In this document: one piece after another, positions 1 through 10,103 of the stretch | How the letters are laid out: each line of letters begins with the position of its first letter | Numbering within the stretch: the first letter of the stretch is position 1 | Assembly: GCF_040436345.1 (NCBI RefSeq) | Contig: NC_133223.1 | Location: forward strand, 21,229,613 to 21,293,612 | Length of the DNA: 64,000 nt | Origin: Pagrus major | Lineage: Eukaryota; Chordata; Actinopteri; Spariformes; Sparidae | Direction: 5' to 3' | The notes under the pieces: generated by a model | Seen by the model: only the letters and a program-made list of their open reading frames with translations | The model's database searches: none | Told to the model about the DNA's origin: nothing | Translations under genes and position numbers: made by a program

Positions 1-436
1 GTCCTGCAAACTAGAGATGATTTATGAGAATCACATTAGAGGACACGACATAAACAAACCCACCACAGGATAAAGCTTTGATTTCAATTTCACTGGTGCC
101 CAAGCTGCACTGTCTAATGAATTTGAGCTAGATTAAATTTGCATAACACAAATATCTGCAAATGAAGGATATTATTGCCTCGCATCAGCCAAAATTTGAA
201 GGTAAATGGTTTGGGATTTGGCCAATAGCAGCTGTATCTCACACTCTCCTATACAGGTATAAACCTCCACTGTACTCATGAGTCTGGCTCCCTATTACAG
301 CTGATGTTAGGAGGGTATTCCCAGCACACTTCACTGCTGACAGCAGGGTCAATAGGACAACCTACATGTTCATCTTTCCTACACCATGTGGTGGATGCCA
401 TTTATAAAAAAATATCTATGTCTTTTATTCCCCCAG

Positions 437-587
437 GCGGTTGGTAGACATCATGGAGTGTCGTAACGAGGGAATCAACATTGGCTACTGTCCTCAGGTG
501 GATGCACTGGACAATCTGCTCACCGGAGAAGAGCACTTGTACTTCTACGGTCGCATTCGAGGCATCTCAAAGAGTGAGCTGGACGGG
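437..587 (+). CDS. abca12: ABCA12 exon (NBD2, Q-loop)
   Basis: The acceptor is ttattcccccag and the donor is gtaaga at 588. The exon starts with one base that completes a codon, then reads [20 protein letters not shown] and on through [19 protein letters not shown]. The Q-loop glutamine is in YCPQ. It ends in phase 0. Confidence 0.9.
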
Positions 588-3500
588 GTAAGAAAGAGAT
601 GCAGACTCCGAGCTGCTTTTCAAAGCTCCGAGTAGTGACAGCAACGTCCACAAAATGACACGGGATCTGATATAAATTCAAAGGTGCACTCCCTCTGCAG
701 GACTAGTAACTGTTGGTGCATCCATGCATACTGAATGAGAGGTGGTTAAGTGTTGAGTGATGTGTGCTGAAAGCTGTACTATCTGGGGCAAAATGGAAAA
801 AGCTTTTGTTGTCAGTCCGTGCAATCCAAACTTCAGAATTAAGCGGACGCTGTACGCTCGGCTGCAGATGAATTTACATTTAAACGATACTTTGATGATG
901 AGAGGATCTCATTTGACATGTCACTTTAGCCTCATTCTTCCCATTTATCTTTCTGAGAACTAATCAATCTTGCTTGTGTGGTGATTACCGAGTGAGCCTG
1001 TCTTTCCCTGCCGCCGCACCGCCACTGCTGACATGAGAGGAATCTGCAGAGCAACTAATCAACAAGATGATGTGATTTGTGATTTTCCATCCTGATTTCT
1101 TTTTTGTCTTTCAAAAAGAAACAGAAGAGAAACAGCTCTGAGGTGTCTGAAAATGTGTAGAAAAAAAGTGTTTGCCTCTCTCTCTCTCTACACAATTTTA
1201 GAGTTTAGGATGCAGAAGCACAAAAAATTGATCATCTCTTTCACGTTACAAATGCACACATTAGAGACACACATACTCACGCAGACAGTGAGGCACAGAA
1301 AATGGATCCGTCTGGCCCTAATCGCCGCCGCTGCTGTCGTTACAGCTCTTCTTCTCCGGTCAGGAGAGTGACAACAATGGTTATAATGGCCACAGCATCA
1401 GTGTCGGGCTAATTCACAAACTTGAAGTTATATATAGAGTTCCTCTTATGTTGTCTCCCACTGACAGTCCCCTAGCTGTGGATAATGAGACGAGCCTTAA
1501 TGGGGTCATTTCGCATTGACACGGTTTTGTCAAGCTTAATGAGCTGTTACATCAAAGGTGATAGGAAGGAGCTTTTATGAGAGAACATTAAAAAAAACAA
1601 GATGTTTTGATCTGAACCTGTCAGGTATATGCCATGCTGCTAGTGCTAATCACTCAAGTCTAGAAGCTGGTACTGTGAACTCAGAATCATATAGACAAAT
1701 CAACAAATCAGGCAAATCCTCTTACAGAGTGAAAGCAGCAAAAACTGTCTATTGCATTGGCTTTCTCCATTGATCTGGTTCGCAAACTTGCCAACTGGTG
1801 GTGAAAGGGTAAAGCGTACCGATGGGAAATCACTTCAAGCTATTTGAAAATGAACCGGTATTTACAGCACACTATTTTTATATGATTAATGAGCGATTTC
1901 TTAGTGGCTGAAATGGTTATGAGCCATTAAAGAGGTTTTTTATTCCTGCTTTCCATGTGGTTTAACACACTGGATGAAATGATATGCACCAAACGGATCA
2001 TGCTGTATCGGTTCCTGTTCTCTAAAGCTGCAGCCTCAGGACAGCGTGGAGTTTAGATGGAATAAAGTCACAAAGTAAAGTCATCACTGTTGTGCAAACA
2101 GAATTAAATATGCATGGGAGAGCGACAGATAGATAGAGCCTCGGTTATTTGCAGTGTTGGCTGTACTGGACAGAATAGGAGGAGGCAATAATAACAGAAG
2201 TGAATATCAAGTAGCCAATAATATGTCGGGCCACCCTTCACCCTCAGATTAGCCTTCTATAAATCTACGTTCTCTCTCCTGCTGTGATGAGGTCCTGACT
2301 CGTGTGTACTTGGTTATTGGACTTTTTCACCAGAGAGAGCATCTCCATGGATGATGTTAGATTAAAGGAATGGAAAGTCAACTTCCTGTGAAGGGCCATT
2401 GTTTTTAAGATGGGGTTGACTTTATCCTTATGTGCATGAAACTAGGGAACAGGATACTGGTCTAAGAAATCGTTTCTTTATGGCCACAGAGCCACGTATG
2501 GCAATCGTTCGACCTATTGATTCCCAGTACATGACTGCAGGACCTTTGCATATCTCCTATAATGATTATCAGTTTTCAGCAGACGTGGGTTTACATATAA
2601 ACCTATGTGGAAGAAAGCAAAGCAGATGTTATTGCCTCTACTACTTTTATTTTCTATTATTTACATTTACTATAATTTCCTCTTAATGTCTTTGCATGTT
2701 AGCCTCATATACAAGGGGTTTTGGTGCGTTTATGTTGGGGAAATCAATCACTATTGTTGTATTTATAAACTAGCATGCAATGGTTGTCCATACTATAATT
2801 TATCATTTAATTGATGCTAAATATTGCTTTGAAATCTCACATGTAAAAGCTGCGTCCTGTCCTGCCACTTTAAAAGGTCAAACATACCGCTAATATTCAT
2901 TTGGAGGTCCAGTGTGTAGGAAGTTTCCAGTTTCCACGTCTCAAAATCAATGTTTTTTTTTTAATGGGTTTTCCAGTAGATGCCTGATATAAGGTTCGTG
3001 GTTGACACAAGCTTAAAAAGATTTTCACGTTTTGTTCTACAACATAAAACATGTCAGTTAATACACCGAGTTTGAATTAAAAAGCATTTAGGTGTCCTAA
3101 AAAAGGCGGTCGTTGTTGAGGACTTGTTGAGGACAACTTGTAGATCGATCAATTTATGGTAAAGTGTGTATAGAATATTCTAATAAGACGCTTAGTGTTG
3201 ATGATGTTAAAGTCATGCGACCGCAGTGTACTTCATTTATAGCTTAACGTTAGTTTTTCGAAGGCTTCAAAAAATCATTAAAGTGGAGTTCATCTGTGAG
3301 GATTATCTTGCTGAACAAAACGTCTTAGTATCATAAACGATGATATAAAACTACTTTGCATCCATAACTTCCATGTCTTGTTTCAGACAAATGGAATAAC
3401 ATTAAAATCTTGATTTCCAGATTTCTGTTAATGCAAATTAGCACATATTTGATTAGATAGTCTTATTTGCATATTTAAACCTAAAATGTCAGAAAACTGC

Positions 3501-6500
3501 TAGGTTTCATGGTAATATCTTCTGGTGAATAATGAGTGAGTAATAGTAATCCCTCTTCATATGGTGTTTGGTATGTTGTTGACCCGCGTTATAATCCCTC
3601 TGAATGTTTCCTTTAAAGGTGGTGAAGTATCTGCTGAAGAGGCTGGAGCTGAGGTACCACAGCAACATCATAACTGACGGCTACAGTTGCGGCACCCGCA
3701 GGAAGCTCTCCACTGCGCTGGCTCTCATCGGGCATCCGCAAATCCTGCTCCTGGTGAGGACACACCTGCTCACATCGCTGCACATTTAATTGCCTAACTA
3801 GCCACCAGACAGCAAATATTAAACTAACTACACACTACTGTTCCTCCCGAAAGGGTCTTTGAAGTAAAGTAGATATTGATCCCCCAGACTTGACAGATCT
3901 CATATAGTTGATTAGTCTGTTTTCTCAGCCTTACCCGAGGGGAGACTTCCCTGTAACTTTCAGCTTAGACTCTACCTTATGTCTCAATCAAATCCTCTTT
4001 TCTCGTCCTCTCTCTCCTATTTCCTCTCTGTGTCTTCTTAATTTCCCCATCCTCTTTGGGAATTTTCCCTCTGCCTCCTCCTTTTCTTCGTGAATTTGTC
4101 TTCATTTCTTCCCTTCCCCTTTTTGGGTTCTTCTTCAACACTGGGCCTCCCATCTCCCTTCCTATTTTTACATTTGCGTTTACTCTGTCTTGTTCGCCTT
4201 GCCCTCGTTTTCCCTTCGCCTTCTGTATGCACTGCACACTGTTGGCAACACTCTGCCTTCCCCCATTAACTGTTTGTTTACCCTTGGTCTCGCTGTCTTG
4301 ATTTCAACCTTCCTCTCTTTCTTTCCTCCTGCTATACTCTTTCTCATCCCTCGTTCTGCCCCTGCAGGATGAGCCGAGCTCTGGCATGGACCCTCGCACC
4401 AAGCGTCACCTGTGGAAAATCATCTCAGAAGAAGTGAAAGGAAAATGTGCCGTGGTCCTCACCTCTCACAGGTTAGAGGAGAACAGCCTGTCTTTGGATA
4501 TCACAGACAAACATTTGACATATACATTGTTCAATTTCAGTATTTTTAACAAGCGAGCATGGCTAATTACTGTCCTAGCATGACCTTTTGACTTTCTCTG
4601 TTTGTCTCCAGCATGGAGGAGTGTGAGGCTCTGTGCAGCCGTCTTGCCATCATGGTTAAAGGACAGTTCTGTTGCCTTGGCTCCCTGCAGCACATTAAGA
4701 ACAGGTTAGTGACCTCTGCTCATCCTCCAATCCAGCCATTACTGCTCCCTCCCAACCTCCTGCCTCCACAGCCTCCTGTTCTCCCCCCTCCTGTGGTCCT
4801 TTGTTCAACTGAATACTCAATTTTACTTGTAAGAGCAGTGTACCCTCCCCTCAACACCACCTCAACCCTTCAGACATGTAATAACACTGCTTTATTTGTA
4901 AAATCTCCTTTCTCTCAGGTTCGGCAGCGGGTTCACTGTGAAGATGTACTTGGCAGAGGCCTCCTGTGACACAGAGGCAATCACTGGCTTCATGCAGCGC
5001 CGATTCCCCAGCACTTATCTCAAGGTGAGCGATGCCAGCCATCCAAAGTAGTCAAGAGTACTTGGTAGAGAAGAAAGAAAAGGTTAAACCAATGTTGCAG
5101 TGGAATGTTGCAGAAAAGTTGTTGAAGTAGTCGTATGGATCATTCTCTTTCTGCTAAAATCATTTATGATATTCAAATCCCAGCTGTACTTATGAAGCCT
5201 CACTTGAGCTGGCTGCTGTTTTTAAAGCAGCATTAGATTGACCTTTTTTGCCACTGTGGGATAGCGGAACAAGCTGATATTATCATCTTATAAAGTTGTT
5301 AAGGCAAATGTCCAACAGGTACGAAGCAACATTAGCCTTTATTTGGAGATGTGTTTCTGTCCACCTGATGAATGTATGTCAGTTATTCACTCATCTTCGC
5401 CAACTCCTGAGGGAAATATGACTAAATGCTCCATCATGTTTATAACCCAGTTGCTGTTTTTTGTTTGCTGTTAAAGTCCCCTTCAATTCAATCAAGCCTA
5501 ATCACCATTGGCATCTCCCTGAATCCTTAGTATCTCAGCTGCACATTGGTGGTAGTTGCTATGCCTTTTGCTGACATATAGCAGGCAAAAAAAGACTACT
5601 CTCTATGAAAAACAATATTCAAATCTGATTCATTTTTCTTCATCAAGAATCATGCATTATTTCCTGAGAAATTAACAAAAATGTCAAAAAACGCACAATG
5701 TTAAAGAAAGTGAGAAAAAATTCCTGGATCCGTCCGTTTATCAGGATCCACACCAAAAGTTAATGAGGTCTGTTCTGGGTCGAGACCGATCCTCCATCCA
5801 AGTATCGTGGAAATTCGTTCAGCTGTTTTTGTTCAATCCTGCTGACAAACCAACCGACCAACAAACAGACACGAGTGAAAACATAACCTTGGCGGAGGTC
5901 ATACAATCAGTATGTGTTATTGTCTTTAATACCTCACTACCCATGTGGACATTTTCCTGCTGTGTTCCAGGTATTAGTCTGTCCCATTCCAGAAACTCAG
6001 TATATACGTACGCACAGTCTCTGGCATCTTCACTAGGTGCATTTGTACAATATAATGCGATCCAATACAACAGCTCTGCCACAAAGTCTGCCTTTACAAA
6101 GATAACAATGTTTAGTTTTGATTGACAGTATCAGAGAGTTATTCATTTCACTTTATGTTTATTGTGGTATTATGGTTGTAGTTTCCTGTGGTGTCAAATT
6201 GGACTGCATTATATTGAAGGATGTTTCTAATAGTTCGTCCGCTGCATTTACATATGAAAGGACCAGAATTCTAGGGACACCTTTCAGGATAATGCACTCC
6301 ATTGAAACACCACCATCCTCTACAACCTGAAAAATAAACATGAGAAATTATTACCTTACTGACTGTCAGCAAAAACTGAAAAATTATAAGCTTTGGAAAA
6401 GTGGAATTCTGGCAGAGCTGTTGTATTGGGTTGCATTACACTGTATAGGGATTCTCAAACTTTTTACTCAATGTCGGCATCTGATTTTTAATTAAGTCAG

Positions 6501-8163
6501 GTCAGGGGTCCCACGATAACAGAGAGGCTAACATTGTATCAATTAATTAACATCACATCTCTCAAATTTGACATCTTTAATATTAAATTCCAAAAAAGTT
6601 CTGCTGTAAAAAAAAACGTGATAATTGTACAAATAAAATAACTAAATTATGGTTGAGTTAAAATAGAATAATAGAAAATAGAATTTTTAAAATTGCCTGT
6701 GTAGAAATTAATGGGATAGTTATTATTTTAAAAGAATAATAAGAAAAAAAATGAAAACGTTCCTGTTTTACTCAGCGATCAGAGACTCACTTTTCTGATT
6801 TCTGAGTTAATGAGGTGCACTTGAATGCCCCATGATGTCCCTGTAGGTGCCCATGCGCTTTTCCGTACAAAGCCGTGTAGATTTCAGAGTTGACGTGCAC
6901 TTGAATGCAACATCCCGGTCTGCCCGTTTGTGAGTCAAACTCCGACACTGACAGCAGAGGACAGACCTACATTTATATTTATGGAGAGAAGTTGCTCGCC
7001 CGAAACTGACACCACAACGCGGCAGTTTTTTATCACGTCTATTTCGGTACAAACATTTACCTGCCAGTGTGGCAGAGAGCCTTACAAGATTTACATTAAA
7101 AATATTTGTGGCTTGGCAGACTCTGTTTCTGGCTCACACATACTCTAGCAAGTACATTTTTGATTGACTCCCTGTTCAGTATGGAGGTGGACTGGAGTCA
7201 AAAACCCTGATGTCTACTATAGCAGAGTATACTGTAAAAAGACTTACAAAGACTGTAGACTTCCCCCCCTTGCAAATTATTTTATACTTGTATTATTGAA
7301 AGATTGAGCAAGCACCTTTTCTTTAGGTGTGATATTAGATGTTTAGTTTACTTAGTTTGGTATTAACTGCCTTTCAATGTATTTTACAGAATTTTGGTTA
7401 CACAGCGAGCATATTATTTCAGAATATTTAACCCTGTACTTGTGCATTCTTTCCCAACACACAGGACCAGCACTCCACTATGGTGGAGTACCATGTACCA
7501 GTTGCTCCGGGAGGGGTGGCTGACATCTTCGACCAGCTGGAGTCCAATAAGAATGCTCTGCAGATCAAACACTTCTCAGTGAGCCAGACCACACTGGACG
7601 AGGTGAGAAAAAGAGACGAGGCACAAACAGAGAGTGAGGGAGAACTAGTGTGAGGTTTTTGTCAGGGCGGGTAGGTGGCAGCGAGGGACAGAAAAGAGGG
7701 ACAGGAGATGAGAGAAGCAGAGGGGTGGGGGGGAGCGGGGACAGAAGAAAGCCGAGTGGGAGTGAAAGAGTGAGTTGAGAAAGTTTAAAAGAGGCAGAGG
7801 GAAACTGACAGAGGGTACGCCTGAGGGAAAATAAATGGAATATGAGTTAGAGAGAGAATCCATGAGCTTTATATGCAGCCAGTGCTGATATTCTTCAACC
7901 ACTCTGCCCTCCTGGCGCTCTGGGATTGGAAGATACCATAGGCAGACTGAAGGGGGGGGGGGGACTGACCAGCAGATTAACTAACAAATCAGAGTACAGA
8001 GAAATATAATTGTCTTTTATGTTTGCATGGCATTTAAATTATCACTCAACCTTCACAGGTCTTCATCAACTTCGCCATGGGAAAGATTGGCATGGAAAAC
8101 ATTCCAATTCACAGCGAAGATGACAGTGACGACCCGGACTCCATTAAGGCAGTAGAAACATAG
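437..8163 (+). CDS. abca12: ABCA12, C-terminal part (7 exons, 5' end outside window)
   Basis: This is the 3' part of an ABCA-family lipid transporter. Joined exons 437-587, 3619-3753, 4368-4471, 4612-4704, 4919-5024, 7465-7602 and 8059-8163 keep one frame and give 276 residues plus stop. Visible are the Q-loop stretch ([10 protein letters not shown]), the signature region ([17 protein letters not shown]), Walker B ([13 protein letters not shown], split by an intron), the H-loop ([13 protein letters not shown]) and the ABCA C-terminal regulatory region ([31 protein letters not shown]). Walker A lies left of the window. The C-terminal region matches my memory of human ABCA12 best, and BARD1 and VWC2L as neighbours support that over other ABCA members. 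ABCA12 loads glucosylceramides into keratinocyte lamellar granules. The two residues flanking the signature glycine are unusual. The acidic tail differs from the human tail. Confidence 0.93.
588..3618. other. ABCA12 intron
   Basis: A 3.0 kb AT-rich intron. Open frames here are short and have no homology I recognise. I see no RNA gene or transposon end. Bases 1-436 are the end of the preceding intron and are equally plain. Confidence 0.7.
3619..3753 (+). CDS. abca12: ABCA12 exon (NBD2 signature motif)
   Basis: Acceptor ctttaaag, donor gtgagg, phase 0 at both ends, 45 codons. It contains the helical subdomain and [17 protein letters not shown], then the first hydrophobic half of Walker B (QILLL). 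The ABC signature is SCGT rather than SGGQ. Confidence 0.92.
3960..4360 (+). repeat. Pyrimidine-rich tract in an ABCA12 intron
   Basis: About 400 bases consist largely of C and T on the coding strand (tcctctctctcctatttcc and similar), running up to the acceptor at 4367. It is low-complexity sequence. It creates long spurious open frames on both strands. Confidence 0.75.
4368..4471 (+). CDS. abca12: ABCA12 exon (Walker B, D-loop)
   Basis: Acceptor cccctgcag, donor gttaga, 104 nt, ends in phase 2. It begins [19 protein letters not shown], giving Walker B with its catalytic glutamate and the D-loop. It ends VVLTSH, so the H-loop histidine is the last complete codon. Confidence 0.93.
4612..4704 (+). 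CDS. abca12: ABCA12 exon (post H-loop)
   Basis: Acceptor tgtctccag, donor gttagt, 93 nt, split codons at both ends. It encodes [18 protein letters not shown] and on to [10 protein letters not shown], the standard ABCA stretch after the H-loop. Confidence 0.93.
4919..5024 (+). CDS. abca12: ABCA12 exon (start of C-terminal regulatory region)
   Basis: Acceptor ctctcag, donor gtgagc, 106 nt. It encodes [15 protein letters not shown], then [12 protein letters not shown]. The gain from FGSGF to TYLK is typical of the region after NBD2 in ABCA proteins. Confidence 0.92.
5726..5905 (+). mobile_element. LINE-type 3' end relic
   Basis: The block runs from ggatccgtccgtttatcagg through aatcctgctgacaaaccaac and gtgaaaacataaccttggcg to gaggtcat. 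I recognise this as the 3' tail of an abundant fish non-LTR element, probably of the RTE/Expander type. No coding part is left. The family name is from memory. Confidence 0.6.
6031..6450. mobile_element. Non-autonomous DNA transposon with terminal inverted repeats
   Basis: Left-end sequence gatccaatacaacagctctg (around 6060-6080) is mirrored at the right end (around 6412-6447, ggcagagctgttgtattggg). The interior is about 330 bases and non-coding. It resembles an abundant fish MITE whose outer ends carry cactttattaggt; here the outermost bases are decayed. The small open frames on both strands inside it are not genes. Confidence 0.75.
7465..7602 (+). CDS. abca12: ABCA12 exon (C-terminal regulatory region)
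   Basis: Acceptor cacacag, donor gtgaga, 46 codons in phase 0. It encodes [20 protein letters not shown], then IFDQLE and [11 protein letters not shown]. It follows the previous exon after a 2.4 kb intron that holds two transposon relics. Confidence 0.93.
7603..7965 (+). repeat. Purine-rich tract in the last ABCA12 intron
   Basis: From the donor to about 7830 the coding strand is mostly A and G (gagacgaggcac, gagagtgagggag and similar). A run of 12 G follows at 7952-7963. This is low-complexity sequence with the opposite strand bias to the tract at 3960-4360. Confidence 0.7.
8059..8163 (+). CDS. abca12: ABCA12 last coding exon
   Basis: Acceptor accttcacag, TAG stop at 8161-8163, 35 codons including the stop. 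It starts VFINFA, the usual end of the ABCA core, then has a short acidic tail ([10 protein letters not shown]). The tail is not similar to the human one as I remember it. Confidence 0.92.
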   Translation, partial: VFINFAMGKIGMENIPIHSEDDSDDPDSIKAVET

Positions 8164-8316
8164 AGCTGACTGCCATCTTTTCTTTGCTGTTTTGTCTGTC
8201 TCCACTGTGAAATGAAACACAGTATGTGTTTATACTGAATGTGCACTTGTTTCAGAAATACTGATTATATATTGATTGATCATATTAAGGCTATCTTAAA
8301 TGTCTGTCCTTACTGA

Positions 8317-8322
8317 AATAAA
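8317..8322 (+). terminator. Candidate poly(A) signal of ABCA12
   Basis: AATAAA lies about 155 bases after the ABCA12 stop. A second AATAAA at 8815-8820 could end a longer 3' UTR. The sequence alone does not show which is used. Confidence 0.5.
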
Positions 8323-9249
8323 CTATTAATGAAAAGCAGACGACCACATGCACATTTGCATACATGCACAGATGGGGAAAAAAAGTAAATTGAAGTCTGA
8401 TGTTTGCCTTAAATTCCGTTCTTAATTTCTTTCTGTGGTTGGGTCACAGTACTCTTCTATATCATAGCCAAATACACTTTATTTTGTATTGAGAATATTT
8501 TTCATTTAACCATAATGTTGACAAATAGAAGAAGAAGTTGCCTCACCTTAAAGCTCTCTGAATGTATAACATGTCTCGAGAAGTATTTTTTTCATCAAAT
8601 GTACATTGATCTACATGCCTACAGGATGAAATTTGACCATAATATTCATACTCAGAAGGATATCCTCTACATGCACTTTTCCCCTGCTCATTAACACTTC
8701 CTCTAAGAACATGCCTAACCTTTAGAGCGAATGTACCTAATATTTATACATCTCTTTCTTGCTTATGGACCAGATCCAGATGTCTAGAATGTATCTAGGC
8801 TTTTATATCATTCTAATAAAGCTATTTTTCAAATGCACCCGCAATCATGCGCCTTTTGTATTTGCTTTTTTCTTATGTTTGAGCATTGGATCACATCAAA
8901 GCTCTTTGATTTTGCTGCTAGTCAGTGTTCTAATAGAGAGAACATATAGTAGGGTAATTACACAGACATCTGAGGCGAGGAGGCCAAAGGGATATAGCCA
9001 TAGGGTAACTAAAATAGAAATTAACATGATAAACAAAAATACATGTTTATCAGGAAGTATTGCTACAGCACATAAGTTACCCAGATGACTCAAATATAAT
9101 ATTTCTTGCATAGGAATTTGGATGTTCATTTAGAGTTGATGTCACATTAAACCTGACAGATGATACATAAATGTTTCATATTTTTTATTAAAGCTAATTT
9201 ATGTGCACAAATACATCTTTTTTTATGTAATGACACAGTACTTAGGCAA

Positions 9250-9470
9250 TGCATTAAAGGGTTACTTGACCAATTTTACACGAGTGTGTTTACAGATCTT
9301 GGGGAGTACTACTGCATATGTGGAAAACTAGCAGAACGCCTTTTGTGGCTCCAGAGGAAGCTGCATGTAATCTGATAAATCACCTCCACTTGTGTCACTT
9401 AGTGGCTGAGTTGCATTGTGGGTAATGAAGGCACCAGGATTGAAGAATGTGTGGAATAAAAACATACTGT
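9250..9470. repeat. Dispersed fish repeat
   Basis: The block contains tggctccagaggaagctgca, then tgtaatctgataaatcacct, then gttgcattgtgggtaatgaa. I recognise this combination as a repeat seen many times in percomorph genomes. Class unknown; no terminal structure is visible. Confidence 0.5.
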
Positions 9471-9689
9471 ATTGTTTTAATCATTTGTTTTCCAGCCACC
9501 AAAGGCTGTATGCTACTTTTTTTCACATGCAGTAGTGCACATGTGAACACTCTAATGTGTAAAGCTGGTGAAGTTACCCTTGGATAATTGTTTACATATT
9601 TACTGAGCCAGCTATAATGCTAAATGGCTCCAGAGAAGTTGATGAAATCGAGCTGAAGATGCTAATTTTCTGTTATCTTATAGGTATTT

Positions 9690-9812
9690 GTCATGACAAG
9701 CAGGTAATTATCGGTTATCTGTATTGATTTTAAAAAAACCCAGTGAGATGTTTGGTCAATAATCACCTGTAATGTGGATATAAAAACTAAGTGGGTTTAC
9801 GCATTTTATATT
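9690..9812. repeat. Dispersed repeat, copy 1
   Basis: The stretch ggtcaataatcacctgtaat, gtggatataaaaactaagtg is repeated with few changes at about 11470-11515. It directly precedes the BARD1 promoter. Confidence 0.5.
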
Positions 9813-9839
9813 CCTACCAGCAGAGTTTGGGGGCGGGAC

Positions 9840-10011
9840 GAGTAGAACGTCACCGCCGTCGTTATGACAACCATTACAGCTTACTTCCGCAAACGTTTGG
9901 CGGGAGATGCAAGTTATCCAGGAAGTGAGTTCGGATTGTTTTGTAATCATTGATGCACGAGCAACGTTAAAAATACAGGCGACAAGAAACGAATAACATT
10001 TTTGCGACGAA
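9840..10011 (+). promoter_or_regulatory. BARD1 promoter and 5' UTR
   Basis: The stretch is locally richer in CpG than its surroundings and has no TATA box. It contains an ETS-like site (acttccgc, 9883-9890) and an E2F-like site (tttggcggga, 9896-9905), plus a CRE half-site (acgtca near 9847). This is what one expects for an S-phase DNA-repair gene. The transcription start cannot be fixed from sequence alone. Confidence 0.55.
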
Positions 10012-10103
10012 ATGGATAACGATGTTGTGGTGCAGACAGAGGACTGGAAGAACACGAAGGAGGCGGTTGCGAACTTTCGACGACTGCTACTTTGCGCCAA
10101 GTG
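10012..10103 (+). CDS. bard1: BARD1 exon 1
   Basis: Starts at the ATG at 10012 and ends in phase 2 at donor gtaagt. It encodes 30 residues ending FRRLLLCAK, with the first RING cysteine (C28). C31 is completed by the next exon. The N-terminus is 22 residues shorter than in human BARD1. Confidence 0.92.

Larger units (their letters stand above)
5025..7464. other. ABCA12 intron with two transposon relics
   Basis: A 2.4 kb intron holding the LINE tail at 5726-5905 and the TIR element at 6031-6450. The rest (5025-5700 and 6460-7450) is AT-rich with no feature I can name. Confidence 0.7.
8164..9840. other. ABCA12 3' UTR and spacer to BARD1
   Basis: Less than 1.9 kb separates the ABCA12 stop from the BARD1 start. 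It holds candidate poly(A) signals (8317, 8815) and two dispersed repeats (about 9250-9470 and 9690-9812). Open frames on both strands at 8759-9129 lack any recognisable domain. Confidence 0.65.

Noticed and set aside
3908..4372. Several 60-86-codon frames on both strands
   Set aside because: They arise from the pyrimidine tract in an ABCA12 intron, where stops are rare on the coding strand; composition is Ser/Phe/Leu/Pro-rich with no domain.
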